This document shows, piece after piece, positions 55,674-64,000 of a DNA stretch of 64,000 nucleotides. Below the pieces are notes generated by a model that had not been told where the DNA came from, ran no database searches, and saw only the letters and a program-made list of their open reading frames with translations. Origin of the DNA: Bacillus swezeyi (GTDB lineage: Bacteria; Bacillota; Bacilli; Bacillales; Bacillaceae); assembly GCF_001969815.1 (NCBI RefSeq), contig NZ_MRBK01000003.1, forward strand, positions 62,347 to 126,346. Reading direction: 5' to 3'. The translations under genes were made by a program, and so were the position numbers. Position 1 is the stretch's first letter; the number at the start of each line of letters is the position of its first letter.

Positions 55674-57301
55674 TGAAAGAAATCAAATGCGAATGCGGAC
55701 ATGCGAATCCGGCGGGAACCGTTCTGTGCGAATCTTGCGGAAAGCCGCTGCAAAAACAGGACGCCAAACTCCTTGATATGCGATATGACGGAAGCGCAAG
55801 ACGCTCTCAAACATACAATAAAACGATTGTAGATAAAATCTGGAACTTTTTCTCGTCTGTCAAGGTCGGCGTCTGGCTGATCGTGATTACGCTGACAGCA
55901 TCTGCTTTCGGCACGATTTTTCCGCAGGAAATGTTCCTGCCGCCGGGCGCGCAGGCTGATACATATTACAAAGAACAATACGGACTGATGGGTCAAATCT
56001 ATTATACTCTTGGATTTCACAATCTTTACGGCTCATGGTGGTTTATTATTCTGGTTGCTTCAATCGGCGCCTCGCTGGTGATTTGCAGCCTTGACCGGGT
56101 CGTTCCGCTGTACAGGGCGCTGAAAAATCAGGGCGTCACCCGAAATCCGAACTTTTTGGAGAGGCAGAGGCTGTTCAGCCGGACGGAAACGGAAATGCCT
56201 GAAGGCATCAGAACACAAATCACCGAAAGGCTGAAAAAAAAGCGCTACCGCGTAAAAGAAGAAAACGGCCATCTGTTTGCTGAAAAAGGCCGTTTTTCGA
56301 GGTGGGGCCCTTATGTTAATCATATCGGGCTGATTATATTCCTGATCGGCGTCATGCTCCGGTTTGTTCCGGGTATGTATGTTGATGAAACCCTTTGGAT
56401 CAGGGAAGGGGAAACCGCGCCCATTCCGGGGACGGACGGGCATTACTACTTGAAAAACAACCGGTTCAAGAAGGACATGTATAACAGTGAAAATGAAAAA
56501 GAAGTATTTTCAGAGGCCATCAACAAAGCCGGTGATGGAATGGTTGCGAAAATGTTTCAGACAGATGTTGAACTTTATGAAAGAAAAAACAACAGCCTGC
56601 CCGGTGAAGCGCCTGAATTAAAGAAAGTTGAAAACAGCACGATCAAAGTCAATGATCCGCTGAAATTCAATTCCTTTACGCTCTATCAGGTGAGTTACAA
56701 GGAAGGCGAGCTCGACAAGATGGTGTTTCAGCTGATCGAAAAAGACGGCGGCAAATCGTTCGGCAAGGTGTCGATCGACCTTTTGGAGCCGAAATCGGAC
56801 TATGATCTTGGCAACGGTTACAAGGTTCATCTTGCAAGCTACCTGCCGGATTTTTATTTTAATCAAGACGGAGAGCCGAGCACGAAAACGAGAAATCCAA
56901 ACAATCCGGCCTTTGTTTTTCAGATAACAGCACCTGACAAGCCTAAAGGGGAAAAAAGCTTTGTGGCAATTCAGGAGACGATAGAAGGCTCTGATAACAA
57001 CAAATACAAAATGAAGTTTGATCATGTTGAAACGAAGAACATCTCAGGGCTTACGGTCAGAAAAGATTTGACGCTGTGGGTGCTCATGGTCGGCGGCGCC
57101 ATTTTTATGATCGGGGTCATCCAAGGAATGTATTGGCACCATAGAAGGATTTGGTTCAGGTCTCAAGACGGTCATGTGCTCGCTGCCGGGCATACGAACA
57201 AAAACTGGTATGGACTGAAAAAAGACTTGCAGACAGTACTGGCGGACACGGGAATATCCGAACCGGCCGATCAAAAAGAACTGTTGAAGGAAAAAAAATA
57301 A
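55673..57301 (+). CDS. resB: Cytochrome c biogenesis protein ResB
   Basis: 542 residues starting [20 protein letters not shown] (an N-terminal CXCG/CXXC zinc-ribbon-like pair); ATG 55670 is an in-frame alternative overlapping the resA stop. Four membrane helices and a large extracytoplasmic domain before the last. Partner of ResC in heme delivery. Confidence 0.95.
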   Translation: MKEIKCECGHANPAGTVLCESCGKPLQKQDAKLLDMRYDGSARRSQTYNKTIVDKIWNFFSSVKVGVWLIVITLTASAFGTIFPQEMFLPPGAQADTYYKEQYGLMGQIYYTLGFHNLYGSWWFIILVASIGASLVICSLDRVVPLYRALKNQGVTRNPNFLERQRLFSRTETEMPEGIRTQITERLKKKRYRVKEENGHLFAEKGRFSRWGPYVNHIGLIIFLIGVMLRFVPGMYVDETLWIREGETAPIPGTDGHYYLKNNRFKKDMYNSENEKEVFSEAINKAGDGMVAKMFQTDVELYERKNNSLPGEAPELKKVENSTIKVNDPLKFNSFTLYQVSYKEGELDKMVFQLIEKDGGKSFGKVSIDLLEPKSDYDLGNGYKVHLASYLPDFYFNQDGEPSTKTRNPNNPAFVFQITAPDKPKGEKSFVAIQETIEGSDNNKYKMKFDHVETKNISGLTVRKDLTLWVLMVGGAIFMIGVIQGMYWHHRRIWFRSQDGHVLAAGHTNKNWYGLKKDLQTVLADTGISEPADQKELLKEKK

Positions 57302-57325
57302 GCGCCATCACAGGGAGGGGTTTTC

Positions 57326-58501
57326 ATGGCAGAGCTTAGCGGCAATTTATTGTACGCGGCATTTCTTTTGTATCTCGCAGCGGTTTTCTTTTTTGGCGGC
57401 TCAATCAGAGGCAGGGTTTCAGACCGCAAAAAGAAAAACAGGTGGGCGTCGATCGCCGTTTTGATCACGGTCTGCGGGTTTGTTTGCCAGATCGGATACT
57501 TTATTGCGAGATGGATCGCATCAGGGCATGCTCCGGTCAGCAATCTCTTTGAATTTACAACGGCATTCAGCATGATGCTCGTTTTTGCGTTCATCATCAT
57601 CTATTTCATTTACAAACTGTCCGCGCTGGGGCTGTTTACACTGCCTGTTGTACTGCTTTTAATCGCGTATGCCAGCATGTTTCCGACCGATATTTCACCA
57701 TTGATTCCATCGCTGCAAAGCAACTGGCTGTATATTCATGTGACAACGGCAGCGCTCGGTCAGGCGATACTCGCCATCAGTTTTGTCACCGGGGTTATCT
57801 TTCTGCTCAAGCATGTGGATCAATCAAAACCGGGCAAAAAAACGTTTTGGCTTGAATTTGTCATGTTTATGCTCGTGACAACACTTGCCTTTATTCTCGT
57901 GACCACCGCGTTCAGAATCGGCGGCTATGAGGCGCAGTTCAAGTGGATCGATAAAAACGACCAGGAAGATGTCATGATTTACGAGCTTCCCGCACTCATC
58001 GGGCCGAACAAAGGAGAACTTTTGACAGAGGGAAAAATGGAGCCGCTATTCAATGTGCCGCCTGTTTTTTCCGGCCGGAAATTAAATACCGTGCTTTGGT
58101 CGTTCGCTGTCGGAGTCTTGCTTTACGGCATGATCAGATTGATCATCAGAAAGCGAGTCAGCGCCCTGTTGCAGCCGCTGGTGAAAAACGTGAATCTCGA
58201 CCTTGTCGATGAAATAGGCTACCGTTCTGTTTCCATCGGCTTTCCGGTATTCACGCTGGGCGCGCTTATCTTTGCGATGATTTGGGCGCAGCTCGCCTGG
58301 ACGAGGTTCTGGGGCTGGGACCCGAAAGAAGTATGGGCGCTGATTACCTTTTTATTTTACGCCGCCTACCTGCATCTCAGGCTTTCACGAGGCTGGCACG
58401 GTGAAAAATCGGCATGGCTTGCTGTCATCGGCTTTGCCATTATTATGTTCAATCTCATTTTTGTAAACCTTGTGATCGCAGGGCTTCATTCCTATGCGTG
58501 A
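57326..58501 (+). CDS. resC: Cytochrome c biogenesis protein ResC (CcsA family)
   Basis: 391 residues, about eight helices, heme-handling motif [12 protein letters not shown] near the C-terminus and conserved histidines in flanking helices ([21 protein letters not shown]). Attaches heme to apocytochrome c with ResB. Confidence 0.95.
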   Translation: MAELSGNLLYAAFLLYLAAVFFFGGSIRGRVSDRKKKNRWASIAVLITVCGFVCQIGYFIARWIASGHAPVSNLFEFTTAFSMMLVFAFIIIYFIYKLSALGLFTLPVVLLLIAYASMFPTDISPLIPSLQSNWLYIHVTTAALGQAILAISFVTGVIFLLKHVDQSKPGKKTFWLEFVMFMLVTTLAFILVTTAFRIGGYEAQFKWIDKNDQEDVMIYELPALIGPNKGELLTEGKMEPLFNVPPVFSGRKLNTVLWSFAVGVLLYGMIRLIIRKRVSALLQPLVKNVNLDLVDEIGYRSVSIGFPVFTLGALIFAMIWAQLAWTRFWGWDPKEVWALITFLFYAAYLHLRLSRGWHGEKSAWLAVIGFAIIMFNLIFVNLVIAGLHSYA

Positions 58502-58583
58502 TCCCCTGGGTGGGAAGGTTCAGGGCGGATTCCTGAGCCTTCCGGATTTTCAGATGTTAAATAACGGAAAGGGAAATCTCAGC

Positions 58584-58612
58584 TTGGATTACGATAATTT
58601 TTCTAATAAAAT
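58584..58612 (+). promoter_or_regulatory. Promoter candidate of resDE
   Basis: TTGGAT (58584-58589), 17 nt, TAAAAT (58607-58612), 34 nt before resD. Confidence 0.6.
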
Positions 58613-58645
58613 GAATGTAAGAAGATTCAATTCAGGAGGTTTACG

Positions 58646-59368
58646 ATGGAACAGACAAAAGAGACAAAAATATTAGTAGTAGATGATGAGGCAAGAATCA
58701 GACGTCTATTGAAAATGTATCTTGAAAGAGAGAATTATTTGATTGAAGAAGCCGAGAACGGAGATGAAGCCATTGATAAAGCTCTTGGCAATCACTATGA
58801 TTTGATCCTTCTTGATTTGATGATGCCGGGAACGGACGGCGTTGAAGTGTGCCGCCAAGTAAGAGATAAAAAAGCCACTCCGATCATTATGCTGACGGCA
58901 AAAGGAGAAGAAGCGAACCGGGTGCAGGGATTTGAAGTCGGTACAGACGACTACATTGTAAAGCCTTTCAGTCCAAGGGAAGTGGTGCTGAGGGTTAAGG
59001 CGCTCTTAAGAAGGTCATCGCAAACCTCTTACTTGAATACAGATACAACGGCAAAGAACGTCCTTGTTTTTTCTCATTTATCAATTGATCATGATGCCCA
59101 CAGAGTCATGGCAGACGGAACTGAGGTCAGCCTGACGCCGAAAGAATACGAACTTCTTTACTTTTTGGCTAAAACACCTGATAAAGTATACGATCGTGAA
59201 AAGCTGCTCAAGGAAGTTTGGCAATACGAGTTTTTCGGGGATTTAAGAACGGTCGACACCCATGTCAAACGTTTACGTGAAAAACTGAACAAGGTCTCTC
59301 CGAAAGCGGCGAAAAAAATCGTAACAGTCTGGGGTGTCGGTTACAAATTTGAGGTTGGAAACGAATGA
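58646..59368 (+). CDS. resD: Response regulator ResD
   Basis: 240 residues: receiver domain with phosphoacceptor Asp57 ([10 protein letters not shown]) and OmpR/PhoB winged helix ([15 protein letters not shown] ... [12 protein letters not shown]). Controls respiration and anaerobic genes, including resABC, in Bacillus. Overlaps resE by 4 bp. Confidence 0.97.
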   Translation: MEQTKETKILVVDDEARIRRLLKMYLERENYLIEEAENGDEAIDKALGNHYDLILLDLMMPGTDGVEVCRQVRDKKATPIIMLTAKGEEANRVQGFEVGTDDYIVKPFSPREVVLRVKALLRRSSQTSYLNTDTTAKNVLVFSHLSIDHDAHRVMADGTEVSLTPKEYELLYFLAKTPDKVYDREKLLKEVWQYEFFGDLRTVDTHVKRLREKLNKVSPKAAKKIVTVWGVGYKFEVGNE

Positions 59369-61146
59369 AGTTTTGGAAGAGCGTCGTTGGTAAACTATGG
59401 TTTACCATTCTTCTCTTAGTTTCATTTGTTTTATTTATTCTGACTGTTTTCCTGCTTGAATTCATTGAAAACTATCATGTTGATGAAGCGGAGGCTGATT
59501 TGACTAAGCTCGCCGACAAAGTGGCCGTCATTGTGGAAAACCACAAAGATCAGGAAGTGGCCAGGTCGATCACATGGGAGCTTGCGGATGAGCTGACGAC
59601 CATGGCCATTATTAAAAATGACGACGAATACTGGTATTCGCCGCACCAGAATCAAAAGCTGTCTTCCATCACCTTAGAAGAAATCAAACAGGATTCGGAT
59701 TTGAACGAAGCGCTGGCCAATCATGAAAAGGTGCAAAAGATGACGGCTCTGAAAAACCAAAAAAACGATCAGCTGATTGTCGGGGTTCCTTACGGAAAGG
59801 GCGAAGATAAGGGGATGGTATTTATTTCCCAATCGCTTCTTGCCGTCAAGGATACGACACAGCACACGACGAGGTATATCCTCTTTGCTGCGGCCATCGC
59901 TATTGTCTTAACGACGATCTTCGCTTTCTTCCTGTCAAGCCGGATCACCTACCCGCTCAGAAAAATGCGGGAGGGGGCACAAGATTTGGCGAAAGGAAAG
60001 TTTGATACGAAAATTCCGATTTTAACCCAGGATGAGATCGGGGAGCTTGCGATTGCTTTCAACCAAATGGGACGTCAGCTGAAGTTTCATATTACGGCTT
60101 TAAATCAGGAAAAAGAGCATTTATCAAATATTTTAAGCAGTATGGCGGACGGTGTGATCACCATCAATATCGATGGCACGATTCTAGTGACAAACCCTCC
60201 TGCCGAACGTTTTTTACAGGCGTGGTATTATGAGCAGAACATGAATGTAAAAGAGGGAAATGAACTGCCGCCTGAAGCGAGGGAGCTTTTTCAAAACACT
60301 GTCAGCACAGAGAAAGAACAGATAATTGAAATGACTTTGCAGGGCAGAACCTGGGTGCTCTTGATGAGCCCTCTTTACAATCAGTCACACGTTCGCGGAG
60401 CGGTCGCCGTCTTGAGGGACATGACGGAAGAAAGGCGGCTCGATAAGCTGAGAAAAGATTTTATCGCGAATGTCAGCCATGAGCTGAGAACGCCGATTTC
60501 AATGCTCCAAGGATATAGCGAAGCCATCGTAGACGATATCGCAAGCACAGAGGAAGAAAAAAAGGAGATCGCCCAGGTGATTTATGATGAATCATTAAGA
60601 ATGGGCAGATTGGTGAACGACTTGCTCGACCTTGCCAGAATGGAAGCCGGTCATATTTCCTTAAACGTTGAAACAGTGGAGCTCCGTGAATTTTTCGAAA
60701 GGGTATTCAGAAAGTTTTATGGAGTGGCGGGAGACAAAGACATCACACTCTCGCACAACCTCGATCTAAAGGAAGCACAATTTGTGTTTGACCCCGACAA
60801 GATGGAGCAGGTTCTGACCAACCTGATTGACAACGCGATCCGTCATACAAATGCAAAAGGCACCGTTCATATTGAAGTGCAGTCTGCCGAAAGCGGATTG
60901 AAGGCCGCTGTAAAAGACTCTGGAAGCGGAATACCGGAAGAAGACCTTCCATTTATCTTTGAACGTTTTTACAAAGCCGACAAAGCAAGAACTAGAGGGA
61001 AAGGCGGAACAGGCCTCGGACTAGCTATCGTCAAAAACATAGTCGATGCGCATAACGGTTCGATTACGGTCCACAGCAGATTGAATGAGGGGACGACCTT
61101 TACGTTCTATATTCCAAGAAAAAAGCAAGATGCTGGCCAAATTTGA
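59365..61146 (+). CDS. resE: Sensor histidine kinase ResE
   Basis: 593 residues: two membrane helices (about 10-32 and 171-192) enclosing an extracytoplasmic domain, HAMP, PAS ([14 protein letters not shown]), HisKA with His372 (NVSHELRTP) and HATPase ([20 protein letters not shown]). Partner of ResD, sensing redox or NO state in B. subtilis. Confidence 0.97.
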   Translation: MKFWKSVVGKLWFTILLLVSFVLFILTVFLLEFIENYHVDEAEADLTKLADKVAVIVENHKDQEVARSITWELADELTTMAIIKNDDEYWYSPHQNQKLSSITLEEIKQDSDLNEALANHEKVQKMTALKNQKNDQLIVGVPYGKGEDKGMVFISQSLLAVKDTTQHTTRYILFAAAIAIVLTTIFAFFLSSRITYPLRKMREGAQDLAKGKFDTKIPILTQDEIGELAIAFNQMGRQLKFHITALNQEKEHLSNILSSMADGVITINIDGTILVTNPPAERFLQAWYYEQNMNVKEGNELPPEARELFQNTVSTEKEQIIEMTLQGRTWVLLMSPLYNQSHVRGAVAVLRDMTEERRLDKLRKDFIANVSHELRTPISMLQGYSEAIVDDIASTEEEKKEIAQVIYDESLRMGRLVNDLLDLARMEAGHISLNVETVELREFFERVFRKFYGVAGDKDITLSHNLDLKEAQFVFDPDKMEQVLTNLIDNAIRHTNAKGTVHIEVQSAESGLKAAVKDSGSGIPEEDLPFIFERFYKADKARTRGKGGTGLGLAIVKNIVDAHNGSITVHSRLNEGTTFTFYIPRKKQDAGQI

Positions 61147-61174
61147 CGAAGAATATTGTTCCATAAGAAACAGA

Positions 61175-61203
61175 GAGCACCTGTTCATTTAGAACAGGTG
61201 CTC
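61175..61203. terminator. 12-bp perfect hairpin after resE
   Basis: GAGCACCTGTTC (61175-61186)/GAACAGGTGCTC (61192-61203), loop ATTTA. No T tract, so an end-of-transcript role is likely but unproven. Confidence 0.65.
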
Positions 61204-61758
61204 AGTCATTTGAGCAAATGCAACCAATTTGTAATATTTTGCTGTCCCCTGAAACGTTTAGACCTAAATTGCCGTTAAAAGAGTTGAAACAGGGAAGTAC
61301 GATGTCAATTTTCAAAAAAGATATTGAATCGGATGAACTTCAAAGATCAAGGGGAAGTGTATGGAGAATTGTTCAGCAAACTTACGCCTGTTGGGTCACC
61401 GCGGCAATTTATCATAGTGAAAACTGCGATATGGAAATGGTTGTTCTCATTCTGGTAAGCTATAGAAGGTACTAGGGTTTCTAAACCTTTAAGCGGTGAT
61501 AGTCTTTAAAGTGATGATGCGATGTGAATTCTAATTTCTCGTTTGGTGGCCATGCCCTTATTGATGAAAAAGTTGCTTTCCTTATTTTACGAGAGTGAAT
61601 GAATCGCTTGAAAGCCATCAAACGAAAGACTATGGTCGTGCAAGTTGGGTGTTGTGTGACCTGAATTTATGAATAGTCTCTATAGCAAATCCACAGTGGG
61701 AAACCGAAGAGGTATCGAGATAAATATAAGCATGAAATAGGGAATGAGTGATTTTTTT
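61204..61758. other. Gene-free structured stretch in place of sigX
   Basis: No recognisable gene: an 85-codon plus-strand frame (61218-61475) has no family features. TGCAAC (61219-61224) with CTGTC 17 nt on weakly recalls an ECF (SigX/SigW-type) promoter. An imperfect inverted repeat lies at 61538-61550/61614-61626. Confidence 0.5.
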
Positions 61759-62460
61759 ATGGCTAAAACCAAAATACTTATTATTGAAGATGATGAACCA
61801 ATTGCTGATTTGCTTTCATACGGGCTTACGGCGGAAGGTTTTCAAACATGTACTGTGACTAGCGGGGCTCTGGGAATGAGTAAATTAGATCAATTCAAAC
61901 CCGATCTTCTGCTGCTTGATTGGATGCTGCCGGATTGCAGCGGATTGGATATTTGTAAAAAGGTGACCGAGATCTATAATATTCCTATACTTATGATCAC
62001 AGCAAAGTCAGATATCACTGATAAAGTACTTGGATTGGAATTCGGGGCGGATGATTATATTACAAAGCCATTTGATCTGCGCGAAGTTGTGGCTAGAATT
62101 CGCACGATACTTCGGCGTCTGGAACAAGCTCATCATTTGAACGAGCGGGGAACGGCAAAGGAGGATGTTATCCGGTTTAAAAATATTGTGATTGTTCCAG
62201 GTGAAAGGCTGGTAAAAAAAGACGGGATGACCGTCGAATTGACTCCTAAAGAATTTGATCTCCTTATGACTTTGATTGACCATCGGGGGAAAATCTTTAC
62301 GCGTTCAGAGCTTTTGGAATTCATCTGGGGATACGATTTTTTCGGTGACACCCGTACAGTTGATACCCATATTCAAAGACTCCGTAAAAAGCTTGATGCA
62401 AGCGATTTGATTACAACGGTTTTTGGTATCGGATATAAATTCGAGAAGCAGGAGGAGTAG
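61759..62460 (+). CDS. OmpR-family response regulator
   Basis: 233 residues from ATG 61759 (MAKTKILIIEDDEP); ATG 61744 would add five residues and abuts AGGGA. Phosphoacceptor Asp54 (LLLLDWMLPD), switch Thr (MITAKSD), Lys (ITKPFD); C-terminal winged helix ELTPKEFDLLMTLIDH ... VDTHIQRLRKKLDASD. Regulon unknown. Forms a unit with the kinase 3 nt downstream. Confidence 0.93.
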   Translation: MAKTKILIIEDDEPIADLLSYGLTAEGFQTCTVTSGALGMSKLDQFKPDLLLLDWMLPDCSGLDICKKVTEIYNIPILMITAKSDITDKVLGLEFGADDYITKPFDLREVVARIRTILRRLEQAHHLNERGTAKEDVIRFKNIVIVPGERLVKKDGMTVELTPKEFDLLMTLIDHRGKIFTRSELLEFIWGYDFFGDTRTVDTHIQRLRKKLDASDLITTVFGIGYKFEKQEE

Positions 62461-62463
62461 AGA

Positions 62464-63915
62464 GTGTTACGAACCATCAAGGGTAAATTTATTGTTGGCT
62501 TTTTTCTGATTTTTTCTCTCTCTTTCCTTGTGCTCAATCACACGGTAAAGAACATCATTTGGTCGAGTAATGAAAAAATTGTGACCTCGGATTTAGACGA
62601 ACTGAAAAAAAACAGTATCGTGTATGTAAACCAAGCATTTTTAATCAATCATTATAAAAACAATGAGCTTTATTTCGGCGATATGGCCGATGAAATGGTA
62701 GATAATTTAAAACACTCCACAGGAAGCAATGTAAGTGTTTATACCGTGGATGGCGCTTTGCTGTCTTCTTCTGATAAGAAGGTGTTTTCCGGAGGGAGTG
62801 ACGATGATCTTAAACAGGCTATCAAAGGAAAGACTGCCTATCATATCACCTATGATAGAAATAAGGCAGAGGTGTTTTTCTCATATCCAGTTGTCATTGA
62901 AGGTACAAAAGTGGGCATATTACGTTTTTCTAAAGATTTTAACCTGCTATATCAGCAAAGCGGTGAGATTCTGGATATTGTGTTTTATATCGCACTTGCC
63001 ATATTTGTGGCGGCGTTCCTCTTCTCCTATATACTCTCCAGACATATCACGATTCCGCTCATCAAGCTGACAGAGGCCTCCTCACAAGTCAAAAAGGGCG
63101 AGTTGGATGTGGAGATCCACTTTCGCAGAAAAGATGAGATCGGTCAGCTTGCCGTCAATTTCAATGATATGATTCACAGAATTAGAGATCAAATTTCAAC
63201 CATCGAAAGTGATCGGGATCGGTTAAAGGAACTTAACGAACAAGAAAAACGATTTTTTGACAATATGACGCATGAGCTAAAAACACCTCTGACTTCCATT
63301 CAAGGATATGCTGAAATCATCAAAGAAAAAGGGGAATCGGATCAGACATTTTTTGATAAAGGAATGAATCACATTGTTGAAGAAAGTCGACGCCTGCACA
63401 ATTTGGTGATCAAACTTCTTGAAGTATCCCGGGAAACGTCCAAGGATGATCAATTTGACAGGATCGACGCAGGAGAAATTTTAAAAGATGTATGCGAATC
63501 GATGAAGTTTCGGGCAGAACGGTATAAGAAAAGGATCACCTGTGAGATTGAAGAAGACCTGTACGTTCACGGTCAGGTGAACCGGCTGCGCCAACTTTTT
63601 ATCAATCTGCTTGACAATACGATCAAATACAGCTTATCTCATTCGGAAATCAACATTAAGGCCGGGATCGTTGGAGAAAAAGTTCTTTTTACGTTCAAGA
63701 ATCCGAGTGCTCCATTTGCAAATACCCAACATTCTAAGATGTTCCAGCCTTTTTATTCGGTAAACCAAAAGATCAAGGAAGAGGGAAGTGTAGGTTTGGG
63801 ATTAAGCATTGTGAAAACAATTGTTGACGAACACGGAGGAACAATCGAGATGTTCTACAAGGAAAACTATACAGTGATTCACGTTGAATTAGCTTACGCA
63901 AAGGTTGAGAAATGA
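62464..63915 (+). CDS. Sensor histidine kinase of the downstream two-component system
   Basis: 483 residues from GTG 62464 with AGGAGGAG upstream. Two helices (about 9-27 and 171-192) flank an extracellular sensor of about 140 residues; HAMP (TIPLIKLTEASSQVKKGEL), HisKA with His270 (NMTHELKTP), HATPase N box FINLLDNTIKYSLS and GSVGLGLSIV. Signal unknown. Confidence 0.93.
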   Translation: MLRTIKGKFIVGFFLIFSLSFLVLNHTVKNIIWSSNEKIVTSDLDELKKNSIVYVNQAFLINHYKNNELYFGDMADEMVDNLKHSTGSNVSVYTVDGALLSSSDKKVFSGGSDDDLKQAIKGKTAYHITYDRNKAEVFFSYPVVIEGTKVGILRFSKDFNLLYQQSGEILDIVFYIALAIFVAAFLFSYILSRHITIPLIKLTEASSQVKKGELDVEIHFRRKDEIGQLAVNFNDMIHRIRDQISTIESDRDRLKELNEQEKRFFDNMTHELKTPLTSIQGYAEIIKEKGESDQTFFDKGMNHIVEESRRLHNLVIKLLEVSRETSKDDQFDRIDAGEILKDVCESMKFRAERYKKRITCEIEEDLYVHGQVNRLRQLFINLLDNTIKYSLSHSEINIKAGIVGEKVLFTFKNPSAPFANTQHSKMFQPFYSVNQKIKEEGSVGLGLSIVKTIVDEHGGTIEMFYKENYTVIHVELAYAKVEK

Positions 63916-64000
63916 TGAAGAACAAACCGTTTATGATATGGGCAGGGGCGCTGTTGTTCCTCGTTATGATCGTGTTCAGTTATAATGTGGGAAAACGCTC
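63912..64000 (+). CDS. Start of a membrane or exported protein (truncated by window edge)
   Basis: ATG 63912 (or 63915) overlaps the kinase stop and reads MKNKPFMIWAGALLFLVMIV with a hydrophobic helix, still open at 64000. Third gene of the two-component operon; it may be an accessory or effector protein. Confidence 0.6.
   Translation, partial: MMKNKPFMIWAGALLFLVMIVFSYNVGKR

Noticed and set aside
61218-61475. 85-codon ORF after resE as a gene
   Set aside because: Poor start context, odd composition and no recognisable motif; treated as non-coding.

Overview
The window reads as chromosomal DNA from a Bacillus of the B. subtilis/B. licheniformis clade. Gene order from about 9.1 kb to 61.1 kb follows the B. 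subtilis 168 order as I remember it: yqjY-yqjZ-yqkA-yqkB-yqkC-yqkD-yqkE-yqkF-mciZ-nudF-yqxK, spoIIM-fur-yqzK-xerD-deoB-pupG-dacF-spoIIA-spoVA-lysA, ypuA-ppiB-ypuD-rib operon-ypuF-scpA-scpB-ypuI-dacB-spmA-spmB-rluB-resABCDE. The class A beta-lactamase and family I.4 lipase fit the licheniformis side, but the beta-lactamase looks clearly diverged from B. licheniformis PenP, so a sister species (sonorensis/glycinifermentans-like) is possible. Species assignment is inference.

Layout. 0-5.8 kb (minus strand): MATE transporter, cut by the window edge, behind a tightly overlapping NikABCDE-type ABC operon. 5.8-9 kb: a decayed BglG/MtlR-type regulator, a small unknown gene, secreted lipase, beta-lactamase. 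9.1-17.7 kb: yqj/yqk block with acetyltransferases, a monooxygenase, a CDGSH Fe-S protein, a TetR-DoxX pair with a clear operator, the FtsZ inhibitor peptide gene mciZ, nudF and an endonuclease-Q-type protein. 17.8-22.5 kb: accessory segment with an orphan TylF-type methyltransferase, three pseudogenes (two acetyltransferases, one NCS1 permease) and a PTS IIB-IIC pair under a cre-overlapped promoter. 22.5-35.4 kb: sporulation and chromosome core (spoIIM, fur, xerD, deoB-pupG, dacF, spoIIAA-AB-sigF, spoVAA-AF). 35.4-44.5 kb: lysA, then accessory genes (poly-gamma-glutamate hydrolase family, ypuA, ppiB, a Rap-Phr pair, small heat shock protein, XRE regulator/membrane protein pair, ypuD). 44.6-48.8 kb: FMN-riboswitch-controlled ribDE-BA-H and ribT. 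48.9-61.1 kb: ypuF, condensin subunits, dacB-spmA-spmB, rluB and the resABC/resDE cytochrome c maturation and redox-signalling genes. 61.2-64 kb: where sigX-rsiX would follow in B. subtilis there is instead a structured gene-free stretch and another OmpR-type two-component system, with a third gene running off the edge.

The genes work in recognisable blocks: the sigma-F switch and SpoVA dipicolinate channel with fitting sigma-H and sigma-G promoters, DacF/DacB/SpmAB for spore cortex and core dehydration, and ResABC for cytochrome c assembly controlled by ResDE. The most unusual feature is the Rap-associated Phr precursor, which carries three copies of a putative signalling peptide ending in ERNVT. 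Other points are the split YqkA (in-frame stop between acetyltransferase and GrpB halves), the overlooked mciZ, two strong hairpins inside the 3' end of the poly-gamma-glutamate hydrolase gene, and the replaced sigX locus.
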